From the NCBI RefSeq assembly GCF_000423925.1, contig NZ_AUIX01000007.1, forward strand, positions 62,001 to 126,000: 64,000 nt of DNA. The letters are read 5' to 3'. Below the pieces are notes generated by a model. It was not told where the DNA came from and ran no database searches. It worked only from the letters and a program-made list of their open reading frames with translations. Position 1 is the first letter of the stretch. Each line of letters begins with the position of its first letter. Shown in pieces: positions 17,471 to 27,091 of the stretch. The DNA comes from Butyrivibrio sp. VCD2006 (GTDB lineage: Bacteria > Bacillota > Clostridia > Lachnospirales > Lachnospiraceae). The position numbers and the translations under genes were made by a program.

Positions 17471-18336
17471 AAAACCTGCGAAAAATCGGAAGAGGAGGTA
17501 ATTCCGAAGTTTTTCTGGGAGTGCGCAGAAATACAGGAAAGTATTGTGTGATAAAGCGTTCCATAGATGCGAAGTTCTCCGGCCAGCAGCTTGAGAATGA
17601 GGGACGGATACTAGAGTATCTGAAGGATTCGGCGTACAAATATTCACCAGATTTATATTATTATTCCGAGAAAGAGCTTGTTATGGAGTATATCGAGGGG
17701 ACTTCTCTTGATAGAGCTTTTTCGGAAAATCTTAATGAAAAGGATATGATAGATCTTTTTGAACGAATTTGTATGGCTGTAGAGGCACTTCATGAACTGA
17801 GACCGCCGGTAATTCATATGGATATAAAACCTTCAAACTTCATGGTCGATAAAACGGGCAAAGTATATCTGATTGATTTTGGCACTGCGAAGATTGCGAA
17901 GGGATATGATGGGATTTTTGATTCCAAGCTAATGCCAGAGGAAGTATATTTAGGGGCGGGTACCAGGAATTATGCGGCTCCGGAACAGTATGGCGGACTT
18001 AGTGAGAATTCCTTTTTGACAGATGTATTTCAGGTGGGAAAAACAATCGAGTTTTTTCTTCAAAGGTCCGGAGTATCGCGTCGGTTCAGTGAAGATGTGA
18101 TGAAAGTTGTCAGAAAATGCTGTGCATCACATATATCTGAAAGGTATTTGAGAATCAGTGATATCAGAAAAGATCTTTTGTCCGTTAGGGTAAGAAATAA
18201 GCGACATGTCTTCTGTAAGGAAATTTTTCAACAAAAAGATGAGAGGGAAAAATGCAAAAAGGTGCGCAAGAAAGCCGAAAAGCCCGAGCTTTTTATAGAT
18301 GTTGTCAGAACATTTGATACGATTGAGTTTTTATAA
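17416..18336 (+). CDS. Eukaryotic-like Ser/Thr protein kinase, soluble
   Basis: 306 residues. Glycine loop GRGGNSEV (25-32), ATP-binding Lys47 in VIKRS, Glu in LENEG, catalytic loop HMDIKPSN with Asp136 (the usual HRD Arg is Met), DFG Asp154, and an APE-type motif in YAAPEQYGG. No membrane segment or PASTA repeats; the C-terminal 60 residues are basic. ATG at 17416 follows AAGGAG by 6 nt and lies inside the upstream PP2C-like gene, so translation is coupled. The missing HRD Arg suggests control that does not need activation-loop phosphorylation. Substrates are unknown. Confidence 0.88.
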   Translation: MEQRRNKTNNRSGCMFEVENLRKIGRGGNSEVFLGVRRNTGKYCVIKRSIDAKFSGQQLENEGRILEYLKDSAYKYSPDLYYYSEKELVMEYIEGTSLDRAFSENLNEKDMIDLFERICMAVEALHELRPPVIHMDIKPSNFMVDKTGKVYLIDFGTAKIAKGYDGIFDSKLMPEEVYLGAGTRNYAAPEQYGGLSENSFLTDVFQVGKTIEFFLQRSGVSRRFSEDVMKVVRKCCASHISERYLRISDIRKDLLSVRVRNKRHVFCKEIFQQKDEREKCKKVRKKAEKPELFIDVVRTFDTIEFL

Positions 18337-18351
18337 ATGATATGTTAGAAT
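18323..18351 (+). promoter_or_regulatory. Sigma-A-type promoter of uvrB
   Basis: TTGAGT (18323-18328) and TAGAAT (18346-18351) with a 17-nt spacer, inside the end of the kinase gene. Confidence 0.65.
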
Positions 18352-18362
18352 AATCTGTATAT

Positions 18363-18376
18363 CGAAAATATGTTCG
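18363..18376 (+). promoter_or_regulatory. LexA (SOS)-like box in front of uvrB
   Basis: CGAAAATATGTTCG differs at one base from the symmetric Gram-positive LexA site CGAACATATGTTCG. It lies just downstream of the -10 element, where a bound repressor would block initiation, and 20 nt before the uvrB start. uvrB is a classic SOS gene. Confidence 0.65.
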
Positions 18377-18396
18377 GAATTATTTGAGGTGTTCAC

Positions 18397-20391
18397 ATGG
18401 ATCATTTTGAACTTAAATCTGAATATAAGCCAACCGGAGACCAGCCACAGGCAATCGAGGCACTGGTTAAGGGGTTTAAGGAAGGGAATCAGTTTGAGAC
18501 TCTTCAGGGTGTTACCGGCTCGGGTAAGACGTTCGCCATGGCAAATGTTATTCAGGCATTGAATAAGCCAACTCTGGTAATAAGCCATAACAAAACATTG
18601 GCCGGACAGCTCTATGGCGAGTTTAAGGAGTTTTTCCCAAATAATGCAGTAGAGTATTTTGTTAGTTACTACGACTATTATCAGCCGGAGGCATATGTCC
18701 CTCAAACGGATACTTATATTGCAAAGGATTCCGCGATAAATGATGAGATAGATAAATTGAGGCTTTCAGCAACGGCATCTCTTACAGAGAGGAAGGATGT
18801 CATTGTCGTTGCCAGTGTGTCCTGCATATACGGTCTGGGAAGTCCTGATGAATTCAAAGGAATGTCTATTTCGCTCCGTCCGGGGATGGAGAGGAGCCGC
18901 GATCAGATTCTGAAGGATCTTGTGGCAATTCAGTATACGAGGAATGACCTTGATGTTAATAGATGTAATTTCAGAGTTCGTGGCGATACGATAGAGGTTT
19001 TTCCGGCACAAGCGGATGACTATCTTATAAGAATTGAACTTTTTGGTGACGAGATAGATAGAATATGTGAGGTTGAACCGGTTACCGGAACTATTAAAAA
19101 TGAGCTGACTCACGTCATGATTTATCCGGCATCACATTATGTTGTGCCACAGGAGAAGATCAATCTGGCATGCCAGAATATAGAGGCTGAGCTGGATGAG
19201 CAGGTCAAGTTTTTCAAAAGCGAGGATAAGCTTATTGAGGCACAGAGGATAGCTGAGCGCACGAATTTTGATGTAGAAATGATGCGAGAGACCGGATTCT
19301 GTTCCGGAATCGAGAATTATTCAAGGCATCTGAATTTTGCAAAGCCGGGAGAGCCGCCCCTCACACTAATGGATTTCTTTGATGGCGAATTTCTCATAAT
19401 AGTGGATGAGTCTCATATGACAATTCCTCAGATAGGTGGCATGTATCATGGAGACAGATCCAGAAAGACTACGCTTGTCGATTATGGTTTCAGATTACCA
19501 TCTGCTCTTGATAACAGACCTCTTAATTTCGAAGAGTTTGAGGCGCATATAGATCAGATGCTGTTTTGTTCTGCTACGCCGGGACCCTATGAGGAACAGC
19601 ATGAGCTTTTGCGTGCTGAACAGATAATAAGACCGACAGGACTTCTTGACCCTGAGATTTCAGTAAGACCTGTAGAGGGTCAGATAGATGATCTCATTAC
19701 TGAGATTAACAAAGAGACAGCTAAAAAGAACAAGGTACTTGTTACAACACTTACCAAGAAGATGGCTGAGGATCTTACGGAATATCTGGCAGAGACAGGC
19801 ATCAGAGTGAAATATATGCACTCTGATATCGATACCCTTGAGAGAGCGCAGATAATACGTGATATGCGACTTGATGTATTTGATGTGCTTGTCGGAATCA
19901 ATCTTCTTAGGGAGGGCCTAGATATACCTGAGATCTCACTGGTAGCAATAATTGATGCCGATAAGGAAGGCTTCCTCAGGTCAGAGACTTCGTTGATACA
20001 GACTATAGGAAGAGCTGCGAGAAATGCAGACGGACACGTTATCATGTATGCGGATAACATGACGGATTCCATGAAAAATGCGATCGAAATAACTGAGCGC
20101 AGAAGAAAGATACAAGAGGCTTACAACGAGGAGCATGGCATAACGCCGCAGACAATCAGGAAGGCAGTAAGAGACCTTATCAGTGTGACAAAGGCTGTTG
20201 CAAAGCAGGAGGTTCAGTTCGAGAAAGATCCTGAGTCAATGGATAAAAAGGAACTGGAGAAAGTTATCAAGGATGTCGAGAAGCGCATGAAGAGAGCTGC
20301 TGCTGAGCTTGACTTCGAGACGGCTGCCATGCTAAGGGATCAGATGGTGGAGCTGAAGAAGAACCTGCTTGAATTAACCGGAGGGAAGTGA
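18397..20391 (+). CDS. uvrB: Excinuclease ABC subunit B
   Basis: 664 residues, full length. Walker A GVTGSGKT near residue 40, the beta-hairpin region with [12 protein letters not shown], helicase DESH box, motif [11 protein letters not shown], and a C-terminal UVR domain ([11 protein letters not shown]). It verifies damage handed over by UvrA and positions UvrC for incision in nucleotide excision repair. The start has TTGAGGTG upstream. It is followed by uvrA, separated only by a composite palindromic repeat element that begins 1 nt after the uvrB stop. Confidence 0.98.
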   Translation: MDHFELKSEYKPTGDQPQAIEALVKGFKEGNQFETLQGVTGSGKTFAMANVIQALNKPTLVISHNKTLAGQLYGEFKEFFPNNAVEYFVSYYDYYQPEAYVPQTDTYIAKDSAINDEIDKLRLSATASLTERKDVIVVASVSCIYGLGSPDEFKGMSISLRPGMERSRDQILKDLVAIQYTRNDLDVNRCNFRVRGDTIEVFPAQADDYLIRIELFGDEIDRICEVEPVTGTIKNELTHVMIYPASHYVVPQEKINLACQNIEAELDEQVKFFKSEDKLIEAQRIAERTNFDVEMMRETGFCSGIENYSRHLNFAKPGEPPLTLMDFFDGEFLIIVDESHMTIPQIGGMYHGDRSRKTTLVDYGFRLPSALDNRPLNFEEFEAHIDQMLFCSATPGPYEEQHELLRAEQIIRPTGLLDPEISVRPVEGQIDDLITEINKETAKKNKVLVTTLTKKMAEDLTEYLAETGIRVKYMHSDIDTLERAQIIRDMRLDVFDVLVGINLLREGLDIPEISLVAIIDADKEGFLRSETSLIQTIGRAARNADGHVIMYADNMTDSMKNAIEITERRRKIQEAYNEEHGITPQTIRKAVRDLISVTKAVAKQEVQFEKDPESMDKKELEKVIKDVEKRMKRAAAELDFETAAMLRDQMVELKKNLLELTGGK

Positions 20392-20589
20392 CCCTCATCC
20401 GGCACTACGTGCCACCTTCCCCCAAAGGGGGAAGGCTTGAGGAGAGCTGTATATAACAGCTATCTCCCTTTGGAATGCTTGAGGAGAGCTGTATATAACA
20501 GCTATCTCCCTTTGGAATGCTTGAGGAGAGTTGTATATAACTGCCTTCCCCCTCTGGGGGAAGGTGTCAGCGAAGCTGACGGATGAGGG
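20392..20589 (+). repeat. Composite palindromic element 1 (uvrB/uvrA gap), 42-bp tandem unit
   Basis: Left end: CCCTCATCCG, hairpin GGCAC/GTGCC, then CCTTCCCCC/GGGGGAAGG. Right end is its mirror: CCTTCCCCC/GGGGGAAGG, hairpin GTCAGC/GCTGAC, GGATGAGGG. Between them is a 42-bp unit starting at 20436, 20478 and 20520 (third copy cut short by the right end); each unit carries the palindrome AGCTGT-ATATA-ACAGCT and a decayed TCTCC...GGAGA core. The element starts at the base after the uvrB stop and ends 13 nt before the uvrA start, so it fills the gap exactly and would be transcribed as a chain of hairpins. Confidence 0.85.
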
Positions 20590-20601
20590 AAAAGGAGCGA
20601 T

Positions 20602-23463
20602 ATGGCAAAGAAGATACTTTCAAGTGATATACATGATTATATTAGAATACGCGGTGCCAATGAACATAATTTAAAGCACGTAGAGGTGAAGATTCCAAGA
20701 GAAACCCTGACTGTATTCACAGGGCTTTCTGGCTCGGGAAAATCCTCACTGGCGTTCGATACTATTTTTGCTGAAGGACAGCGGAGATATATGGAATCTC
20801 TGTCTTCCTATGCGAGGATGTTCCTTGGGCAGATGGATAAGCCTGACGTGGAAAAAATAGAGGGACTTTCACCGACTATTTCTATTGATCAGAAGTCGAC
20901 TAACAGAAATCCCAGGTCTACTGTAGGAACTGTTACTGAGATATATGATCACTTTAGGTTGCTCTATGCCAGAATAGGTATACCTCACTGTCCGAATTGC
21001 GGCAGAGAGATCAGAAGGCAGACCGTTGATGAGATGGCTGATCAGATTCTTTCGTTGTCAGAAGGAACAAGATTTCAAATTCTGGCGCCTGTTGTTCGTG
21101 GCAGAAAGGGTGAACATGCCAAGGTTCTGGACAGAGCAAAAAGAGCCGGTTTTGTGAGAGTAAGGATTGATGATAGTCAGTATGATCTGTCAGAAGAAAT
21201 CAAACTGGATAAAAATCTTAAGCATAATATTGAGATTATAGTCGACCGATTGGTTATAAGACAGGATAATGATGAGCTCAGAGGGAGACTTACAGATTCA
21301 ATAGAGAGTGCACTTAATCTTGCAGAGGGACTTCTTACCGTGGATGTTATCGACGGAGAGCCCATGAACTTTAGCCAGAGTTTTGCTTGCCCTGATTGTG
21401 AAATCAGTATTTCGGAGATCGAGCCAAGAAGCTTCTCTTTCAACAATCCTTTTGGAGCCTGTCCTGAGTGTACAGGTCTTGGTTATAAGATGGAATTTGA
21501 TGAAGAGCTTATGATACCTGATAAAACTCTCTCAATAAGTGAGGGGTGTTTTCAGGTTACAGGTTGGGCATCCTCCGGAAAAGAGGGTAGCTTTACAAAT
21601 GCGATGTTGAGAGCACTGGCTAAAGAGTACAAATTCAGTCTTGATACTCCTTTTGAAAAACTCTCTAAAAAGGTCAGGGATATGCTGGTCCATGGTGCTG
21701 ACAGACAGGTTATGGTTGAGTATACCGGTCAGAGAGGCGAAGGCAGATATCCCATAACTTTTGATGGTCTAATTAAAAATGTTGAACAGCGATATCGCGA
21801 GACCTATTCCGAACAACAAAAGGCGGAATATGAGCAGTATATGAGAATTACACCCTGCCCATCATGTAAAGGTCAGAGACTTAAAGCGGATTCTCTTGCT
21901 GTAACAATTGACGATAAGAATATTTTTGAGATCACTTCAATGTCCATAGGAGAACTTCATGAGTATCTTGAAAATCTAAAGCTTTCAAAGCAGCAGGAAA
22001 TGATCGGATCTCAGGTTTTAAAAGAGATAAGAGCCAGAGTGGGTTTCCTCATAGATGTAGGATTGGATTATCTATCTCTTTCCAGAGCAACTGCTACTCT
22101 TTCCGGAGGTGAAGCACAGAGAATAAGGCTTGCGACTCAGATTGGGTCCGGACTTTGCGGAGTCTGCTATATTCTTGATGAGCCAAGTATCGGTCTTCAT
22201 CAGAGGGATAATGACAAGCTTTTAAATACACTTAAGAACCTGAGAGACCTTGGCAATACTCTGATTGTTGTCGAACACGATGAGGATACCATGAGGGCTG
22301 CTGACTACATTGTAGATGTGGGCCCAGGCGCAGGATCACATGGCGGTGAGATCGTGGCAGCAGGCACTGCTGAAGAAATTATGAAGGTCAAGGAATCTGT
22401 GACCGGACAATATCTTGCTGGCAAATTAAAGATAGAAGTTCCTGACCACAGAAGAAAGCCCACCGGATGGATCAAGGTTAAGGGAGCTGAGGAGAATAAT
22501 CTTAAGAATATTGATGTTAAGTTCCCCCTGGGAGTGCTTACCATAGTGACCGGTGTTTCCGGATCAGGTAAGAGTTCGCTTGTTAATGAAATCTTATATA
22601 AGCATCTTGAGAGGGACTTAAACAGAGCCAGATGCATACCTGGTAAACACAAAGGCATAGAAGGAATAGAACAGCTTGATAAGGTGATTGCTATTGACCA
22701 GTCGCCTATAGGAAGGACTCCCAGATCGAACCCTGCAACATATACCGGGGTATTCGATATGATAAGGGATCTTTTTGCAGGAACACCTGATGCCAAGACA
22801 AGAGGATATAAAAAGGGAAGATTTTCCTTCAATGTAAAAGGCGGAAGATGTGAGGCCTGTGGAGGAGATGGAATCATTAAGATTGAAATGCATTTCCTTC
22901 CCGATGTTTATGTGCCCTGTGAGGTTTGCGGAGGTAAGCGCTATAATAGAGAAACTCTTGAGGTTCACTATAAGGGTAAGAATATATATGATGTCCTCAA
23001 CATGACAGTTGAGGAGGCTCTGCCGTTTTTTGAAAACATAAGGACAATTAAGAGAAAGATCAAGACTCTTTATGATGTGGGACTTGGTTATGTTAAGCTG
23101 GGGCAGCCTTCTACGGAGCTTTCCGGAGGAGAAGCCCAGAGAATTAAGCTTGCCACTGAGTTATCAAGAGTGAGTACGGGCAAAACAATATATATTCTTG
23201 ATGAGCCCACCACAGGACTACATTTTGCGGATGTACAAAAGCTTGTAAAGATTTTGCATGATCTTGTTGAAGCGGGTAACACGGTTATAGTCATTGAACA
23301 TAATCTGGATGTGATAAAGACCGGAGACTATATCATAGATATGGGACCGGAGGGAGGCTCCGGCGGAGGTACTGTTGTGGCTTGCGGTACTCCTGAGGAG
23401 GTCGCAAAATGCAAGCAGTCATATACGGGTGCATACATCAAAAAAATGCTTGAGAAAAAATAA
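20602..23463 (+). CDS. uvrA: Excinuclease ABC subunit A
   Basis: 953 residues, full length. Two ABC-ATPase halves: Walker [10 protein letters not shown] near residue 41 and GVSGSGKSS near 655; signature motifs LSGGEAQR in both halves; zinc-binding CPNCG and [16 protein letters not shown] pairs. It scans DNA for lesions as a dimer and loads UvrB. ATG is preceded by AAAGGAG just outside the repeat element. Probably co-transcribed with uvrB and thus under the same SOS-like control. Confidence 0.98.
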   Translation: MAKKILSSDIHDYIRIRGANEHNLKHVEVKIPRETLTVFTGLSGSGKSSLAFDTIFAEGQRRYMESLSSYARMFLGQMDKPDVEKIEGLSPTISIDQKSTNRNPRSTVGTVTEIYDHFRLLYARIGIPHCPNCGREIRRQTVDEMADQILSLSEGTRFQILAPVVRGRKGEHAKVLDRAKRAGFVRVRIDDSQYDLSEEIKLDKNLKHNIEIIVDRLVIRQDNDELRGRLTDSIESALNLAEGLLTVDVIDGEPMNFSQSFACPDCEISISEIEPRSFSFNNPFGACPECTGLGYKMEFDEELMIPDKTLSISEGCFQVTGWASSGKEGSFTNAMLRALAKEYKFSLDTPFEKLSKKVRDMLVHGADRQVMVEYTGQRGEGRYPITFDGLIKNVEQRYRETYSEQQKAEYEQYMRITPCPSCKGQRLKADSLAVTIDDKNIFEITSMSIGELHEYLENLKLSKQQEMIGSQVLKEIRARVGFLIDVGLDYLSLSRATATLSGGEAQRIRLATQIGSGLCGVCYILDEPSIGLHQRDNDKLLNTLKNLRDLGNTLIVVEHDEDTMRAADYIVDVGPGAGSHGGEIVAAGTAEEIMKVKESVTGQYLAGKLKIEVPDHRRKPTGWIKVKGAEENNLKNIDVKFPLGVLTIVTGVSGSGKSSLVNEILYKHLERDLNRARCIPGKHKGIEGIEQLDKVIAIDQSPIGRTPRSNPATYTGVFDMIRDLFAGTPDAKTRGYKKGRFSFNVKGGRCEACGGDGIIKIEMHFLPDVYVPCEVCGGKRYNRETLEVHYKGKNIYDVLNMTVEEALPFFENIRTIKRKIKTLYDVGLGYVKLGQPSTELSGGEAQRIKLATELSRVSTGKTIYILDEPTTGLHFADVQKLVKILHDLVEAGNTVIVIEHNLDVIKTGDYIIDMGPEGGSGGGTVVACGTPEEVAKCKQSYTGAYIKKMLEKK

Positions 23464-23483
23464 AAAAATTTATTCAAAAGTAT

Positions 23484-23510
23484 TAAGTTTTTATAAAGTG
23501 ATGCCGATAT
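23484..23510 (+). promoter_or_regulatory. Sigma-D/FliA-like (flagellar) promoter upstream of mreB
   Basis: TAAGTTTT (23484-23491), 11 nt, GCCGATAT (23503-23510). This is close to the sigma-28 consensus TAAAGTTT-N11-GCCGATAA. It lies about 200 nt upstream of the mreB start, in front of the mreB-flgF-flgG-flgJ block. Confidence 0.55.
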
Positions 23511-23600
23511 ACCTATAGGCATGAGCTATGCATTCAGTGCAGAGCTGCCTTTTGTGACATTGGAAATTGGTATTATATGATATAAAAATACGATTAGATG

Positions 23601-23629
23601 TTTAAAAACTTGCCCCATTGGTTTATAAT
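23601..23629 (+). promoter_or_regulatory. Sigma-A-type promoter of mreB
   Basis: TTTAAA (23601-23606) and a consensus TATAAT (23624-23629), 17-nt spacer, about 85 nt before the mreB start. Together with the sigma-D-like site upstream it would give mreB both constitutive and motility-linked expression. Confidence 0.5.
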
Positions 23630-23713
23630 GGCTAATGAATTATATCTTTAATTAAGTTATTGTGAGCGACTATGCGCTCTGAGCCTTATTTCCAGAAAGG
23701 GGTAATAGATTAA

Positions 23714-24706
23714 ATGCAGTATACAGATATAGGAATTGATTTAGGAACAGCAAGTATCCTTGTTTACATCCGTGGCAAGGGTGTAGTTTTGAAGGAGCCA
23801 TCTGTTGTGGCTTATGATAGAGATACTGAGAAGATCAAGGCAATCGGTGAGGATGCCAGACTGATGCTTGGACGTACACCCGGCAACATCGTGGCTGTAA
23901 GACCGCTTAGACAGGGTGTTATTTCAGATTATAAGGTTACCGAGCAGATGATGAAGTATTTCATCACTAAGGCTATTGGACACAGAACCTTCAGAAAGCC
24001 TCTTATAGCTGTATGCGTACCCAGTGGAGTAACGGAAGTTGAACGTAAGGCTGTTGAAGATGCTACTCTTATGGCAGGAGCCAGAGATGTGCGTATTATC
24101 GAGGAGCCTATCGCAGCTGCTATCGGTGCAGGAATAGATATTACCAAGCCCTGTGGAAACATGATCGTAGATATAGGTGGCGGTACATCTGATATCGCGG
24201 TTATTTCACTTGGTGGAACCGTTGTCAGCACATCTGTTAAGATTGCAGGCGATGATTTTGATGAAGCTATTGTCAGATATATGCGTAAAAAGCACAATCT
24301 TCTTATCGGTGAGAGAACAGCCGAGGATATAAAGATCAAGATAGGTGCAGCATATCCAAGAGCAGAAGCAGATTATATGGATGTTAGAGGACGTAACCTT
24401 GTAACAGGTCTTCCCAAGACTGTTAAGGTATCCTCTGAGGAAACAGAAGAAGCTTTAAGAGAGACCACAGCTCAGATCGTGGAAGCTATTCACAGTGTTT
24501 TAGAGAGAACTCCTCCGGAACTTGCGGCTGATATCGCTGACAGAGGAATAGTTCTTACAGGTGGCGGAAGTCTGCTCAGAGGTCTTGATGACCTTATCGC
24601 TTCCAAGACAGGTATCAATACTGTGACAGCCGAGGATCCTATGACTGCGGTTGCAATCGGAACAGGACGTTATGTTGAGTTCCTTGCCGGATATCGCGAA
24701 GTATAA
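23714..24706 (+). CDS. mreB: MreB/Mbl rod-shape actin homologue
   Basis: 330 residues of the actin fold: phosphate-1 motif GIDLGTASILVY at the very start, phosphate-2 DIGGGTSDIAV, adenosine motif LTGGGSLLRG. It forms membrane-bound filaments that guide side-wall peptidoglycan synthesis. Followed by two flagellar rod genes, the same order as Bacillus mbl-flhO-flhP, which points to the Mbl paralogue rather than the mreBCD-operon copy. AAAGGGG precedes the ATG. Both sigma-A- and sigma-D-like promoter sequences lie upstream. Confidence 0.93.
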   Translation: MQYTDIGIDLGTASILVYIRGKGVVLKEPSVVAYDRDTEKIKAIGEDARLMLGRTPGNIVAVRPLRQGVISDYKVTEQMMKYFITKAIGHRTFRKPLIAVCVPSGVTEVERKAVEDATLMAGARDVRIIEEPIAAAIGAGIDITKPCGNMIVDIGGGTSDIAVISLGGTVVSTSVKIAGDDFDEAIVRYMRKKHNLLIGERTAEDIKIKIGAAYPRAEADYMDVRGRNLVTGLPKTVKVSSEETEEALRETTAQIVEAIHSVLERTPPELAADIADRGIVLTGGGSLLRGLDDLIASKTGINTVTAEDPMTAVAIGTGRYVEFLAGYREV

Positions 24707-24795
24707 ACGCTCCAAAAGGATGCGTACTCGCGCGATAGAAATGTAATGTTTTGACTAACGCGTCTACGTTCTTGCGACAGGAGAGGTAAAGGCAT

Positions 24796-25656
24796 ATGGT
24801 AAAAGGTCTGTACACCGCGTATACAGGTATGATCACCGAGCAGAATCGAATGGATATCCAGACTAACAATCTGGCCAATGTTAATTCTACCGGTTTCAAG
24901 GAGGAACGCTCGGTCAGCCGTTCATTCCGTGATCTTCTTGGTCTGAAGATCAAGGATTACTCTGATGCCCCCTGGACAGCGCGCAGACTTGGCCTTATGA
25001 ATCCGGGAGTGAAGCTTGCCGGAACTTATACAAATTTTGAACAGGGAGCTCTGAGACAGACGGATCAGAAATATGATGTTGCTCTGAATAACGGACTTCC
25101 AAATGTGGACGACGACTCAGTTAATGATAATATGAGCGCCGGCGGAAATGCATTTTTTGCTACTTCATATGCCTCTGATGATCCTGATGGAGGCGGACAG
25201 CTTATCAAATATACCAGAGACGGTAATTTTACCCTGACGCTGGATGGCTACCTTGTTACCAGCGAGGGTAATAATGTCCTGGATGTCAATAATAATCCCA
25301 TTCAGCTTGATCCGTTAGCGGATACTACAATATTACAGGACGGACGAATTATTCAGAATACAAATGTTGTTGCAACAATACAGGTTGCAAGATTCGATTC
25401 GCCGCAGTTTTTGCAGAGGTATCAGGATAATTCATTTATTATAGGCGAGGGTGGGGCACAGGTAATTTCTACAACTGCTGAGGAAGCCAATGCAACAGTT
25501 AATCAGGGATATCTGGAATCATCGAATATAAGTGTAGTAAATGAGATGACCAGTATTATCACTATACAGAGGAACTACGATACCAATGCCAAGGCTATGC
25601 AGGCTGAGGATGACACATTGGATATAGCTGTAAATCAGTTGGGAAAAGTTCAGTAA
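24796..25656 (+). CDS. flgF: Flagellar basal-body rod protein, FlgF/FlhO-like
   Basis: 286 residues. N-terminal rod signature GLYTAYTGMITEQNRMD with NNLANVNSTGFK, C-terminal signature YLESSNISVVNEMTSI plus a helical tail, and a variable middle domain. It is a proximal-rod/rod-adapter subunit exported by the flagellar type III system. The first of two paralogous rod genes after mreB/mbl (flhO position in Bacillus). ATG at 24796 follows CAGGAGAGG. Confidence 0.9.
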   Translation: MVKGLYTAYTGMITEQNRMDIQTNNLANVNSTGFKEERSVSRSFRDLLGLKIKDYSDAPWTARRLGLMNPGVKLAGTYTNFEQGALRQTDQKYDVALNNGLPNVDDDSVNDNMSAGGNAFFATSYASDDPDGGGQLIKYTRDGNFTLTLDGYLVTSEGNNVLDVNNNPIQLDPLADTTILQDGRIIQNTNVVATIQVARFDSPQFLQRYQDNSFIIGEGGAQVISTTAEEANATVNQGYLESSNISVVNEMTSIITIQRNYDTNAKAMQAEDDTLDIAVNQLGKVQ

Positions 25657-25663
25657 ATACTAT

Positions 25664-25690
25664 TAATCTGATAGCGCAATGAGCCGATAA
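25664..25690 (+). promoter_or_regulatory. Sigma-D/FliA-like promoter upstream of flgG
   Basis: TAAT (25664-25667), 15 nt, then GCCGATAA (25683-25690), which is identical to the enterobacterial sigma-28 -10 element and has consensus spacing. Start of transcription would fall near 25697, and the AGGAGG of flgG is at 25719-25724. Confidence 0.55.
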
Positions 25691-25730
25691 ATTAATTGGC
25701 GGAGTATTGGTTTACGCTAGGAGGTATTTT

Positions 25731-26558
25731 ATGGTAAGAAGCTTATGGACAGCAGCATCCGGCATGAATGCACAGCAGACAAACGTAGATACTATTGCGA
25801 ATAATCTTGCTAACGTTAACTCTGCAGGCTATAAGGCACAAAGTGCCAAGTTCAAATCTTTACTGTACCAGGAGCTGAAGACCAAAACAGTTCAGACAAC
25901 AGGATCGCCTGTTAACTCTGATGTTGGTCTCGGTGTAAGAGTTTCATCCATCAATCAGTTCTTTACACAGGGAAATTTACAGGATAATGACTCCAGCTCT
26001 GCATTTGCAATACAGGGTGATGGATTTTTTGTATATTCAACAGATGCGCAGGATTTGAATCCTGCTAATCTCAGATATACCAGAAATGGTAATTTTGTTT
26101 GGGCGCTCACTGAGCAGAACACATTGGAGCTTACAACTTCAGAAGGTAATCCGGTACTGGGAATTGACGGTAATCCTCTTGTTGTTAACGATGTTACAGT
26201 AAAAGCTACCGATATTAACTGTGATGCAGAGGGCAATCTCTATTATCTCGATATCAATCAGCAGCGTCAGGATATTGGAACAATAGCTCTTTTCCAGTTC
26301 AGAAATGCAGAAGGACTTGAAAGAGTCGGAGATACAAGTTTTATGGCTACGCTTGCCAGCGGTGACGCACTTCCGGAAGCTACGACTCAGGGTATCAGAA
26401 GAAGTACAGTAGTTCAGGGATATTTGGAAGGCTCAAATGTAAACGTTGCTACTGAAATGGTTAACCTCATCGTGGCTCAGAGAGCTTATGAGATGAATTC
26501 CACGGCAATAACCACAACTGATGAGATGATGCAGACAGCAAACGGACTCAAGAGATAA
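25731..26558 (+). CDS. flgG: Flagellar basal-body rod protein FlgG (FlhP-like)
   Basis: 275 residues. Starts MVRSLWTAASGMNAQQ with NNLANVNSAGYK and ends in the YLEGSNVNVATEMVNLI signature plus AYEMNS, the distal-rod pattern. A TTG at 25707 would add eight residues, but AGGAGG sits 6 nt before the ATG at 25731. It is exported and polymerises into the distal rod. The preceding gap carries a sigma-D-like promoter, so it may be expressed separately from flgF in motile cells. Confidence 0.92.
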   Translation: MVRSLWTAASGMNAQQTNVDTIANNLANVNSAGYKAQSAKFKSLLYQELKTKTVQTTGSPVNSDVGLGVRVSSINQFFTQGNLQDNDSSSAFAIQGDGFFVYSTDAQDLNPANLRYTRNGNFVWALTEQNTLELTTSEGNPVLGIDGNPLVVNDVTVKATDINCDAEGNLYYLDINQQRQDIGTIALFQFRNAEGLERVGDTSFMATLASGDALPEATTQGIRRSTVVQGYLEGSNVNVATEMVNLIVAQRAYEMNSTAITTTDEMMQTANGLKR

Positions 26559-26575
26559 TGTAAGGGTATAAAAAT

Positions 26576-26953
26576 ATGGCTATGGATATGAATTCATTAA
26601 ACAGTCTGTCCGGTATTTCGCAATATGCCACCAGTCAGGCTGCCTCGGATAAAATAAATGCAGCTGCATCCAAGGTGAGGCGGATTGAGACTGAGGAAGA
26701 TAAAGCCAAGGTTGATAAAGAGCTGATGGATGCCTGCAAGCAGTTTGAAGCATATTTTATGGAGCAGATATATAAAGGCTATGAGAAAACTGCTAAGGTG
26801 TTCAGTAAAGAAGAAAGCGGCTCCATGAGTAAGATGGTTGATTATTTCAAGGATCTTACAATTCAGGACATCGCAGCAACCGGTGCGGATACACAGAGTA
26901 ATGGATTGGCACAGATGCTATATGAAAACATGAAGCGAAATTACAATCTTTAA
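26576..26953 (+). CDS. FlgJ-type rod-binding protein (no hydrolase domain)
   Basis: 125 residues corresponding to the N-terminal domain of FlgJ: CKQFEAYFMEQIYKGY and the closing GLAQMLYENMKRN. The C-terminal muramidase of proteobacterial FlgJ is absent, as is normal in Firmicutes. It is thought to cap or scaffold the growing rod. It begins 17 nt after flgG and ends the flagellar block before a terminator. Confidence 0.9.
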   Translation: MAMDMNSLNSLSGISQYATSQAASDKINAAASKVRRIETEEDKAKVDKELMDACKQFEAYFMEQIYKGYEKTAKVFSKEESGSMSKMVDYFKDLTIQDIAATGADTQSNGLAQMLYENMKRNYNL

Positions 26954-26966
26954 ATAATAAAAATGA

Positions 26967-27000
26967 AATTCCCTCTTTAAGTAAAAAGAGGGAATTCTTT
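26967..27000 (+). terminator. Terminator of the mreB-flgFG-flgJ block
   Basis: AATTCCCTCTTT (26967-26978) pairs with AAAGAGGGAATT (26985-26996), loop 6 nt, followed by a short, weak T-rich end (CTTTAT). Confidence 0.75.
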
Positions 27001-27003
27001 ATG

Positions 27004-27048
27004 CATAAGACTATTTTTATAGACAGTAAATATATTTATTGTCTTATG
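27004..27048. other. Overlapping inverted repeats upstream of recD2
   Basis: CATAAGAC (27004-27011) is complementary to GTCTTATG (27041-27048). A second near-palindrome, AGACA...TGTCT (27021-27044, two mismatches), competes for the same right-hand bases. This suggests an operator or two alternative leader structures 45-90 nt before the recD2 start. A weak promoter TTGTCT-N19-TAATAT (27039-27069) overlaps it. Confidence 0.35.
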
Positions 27049-27091
27049 GGGGTATCAGACCGGTAATATCCGGCGTTTATAGAGGAGAAGC

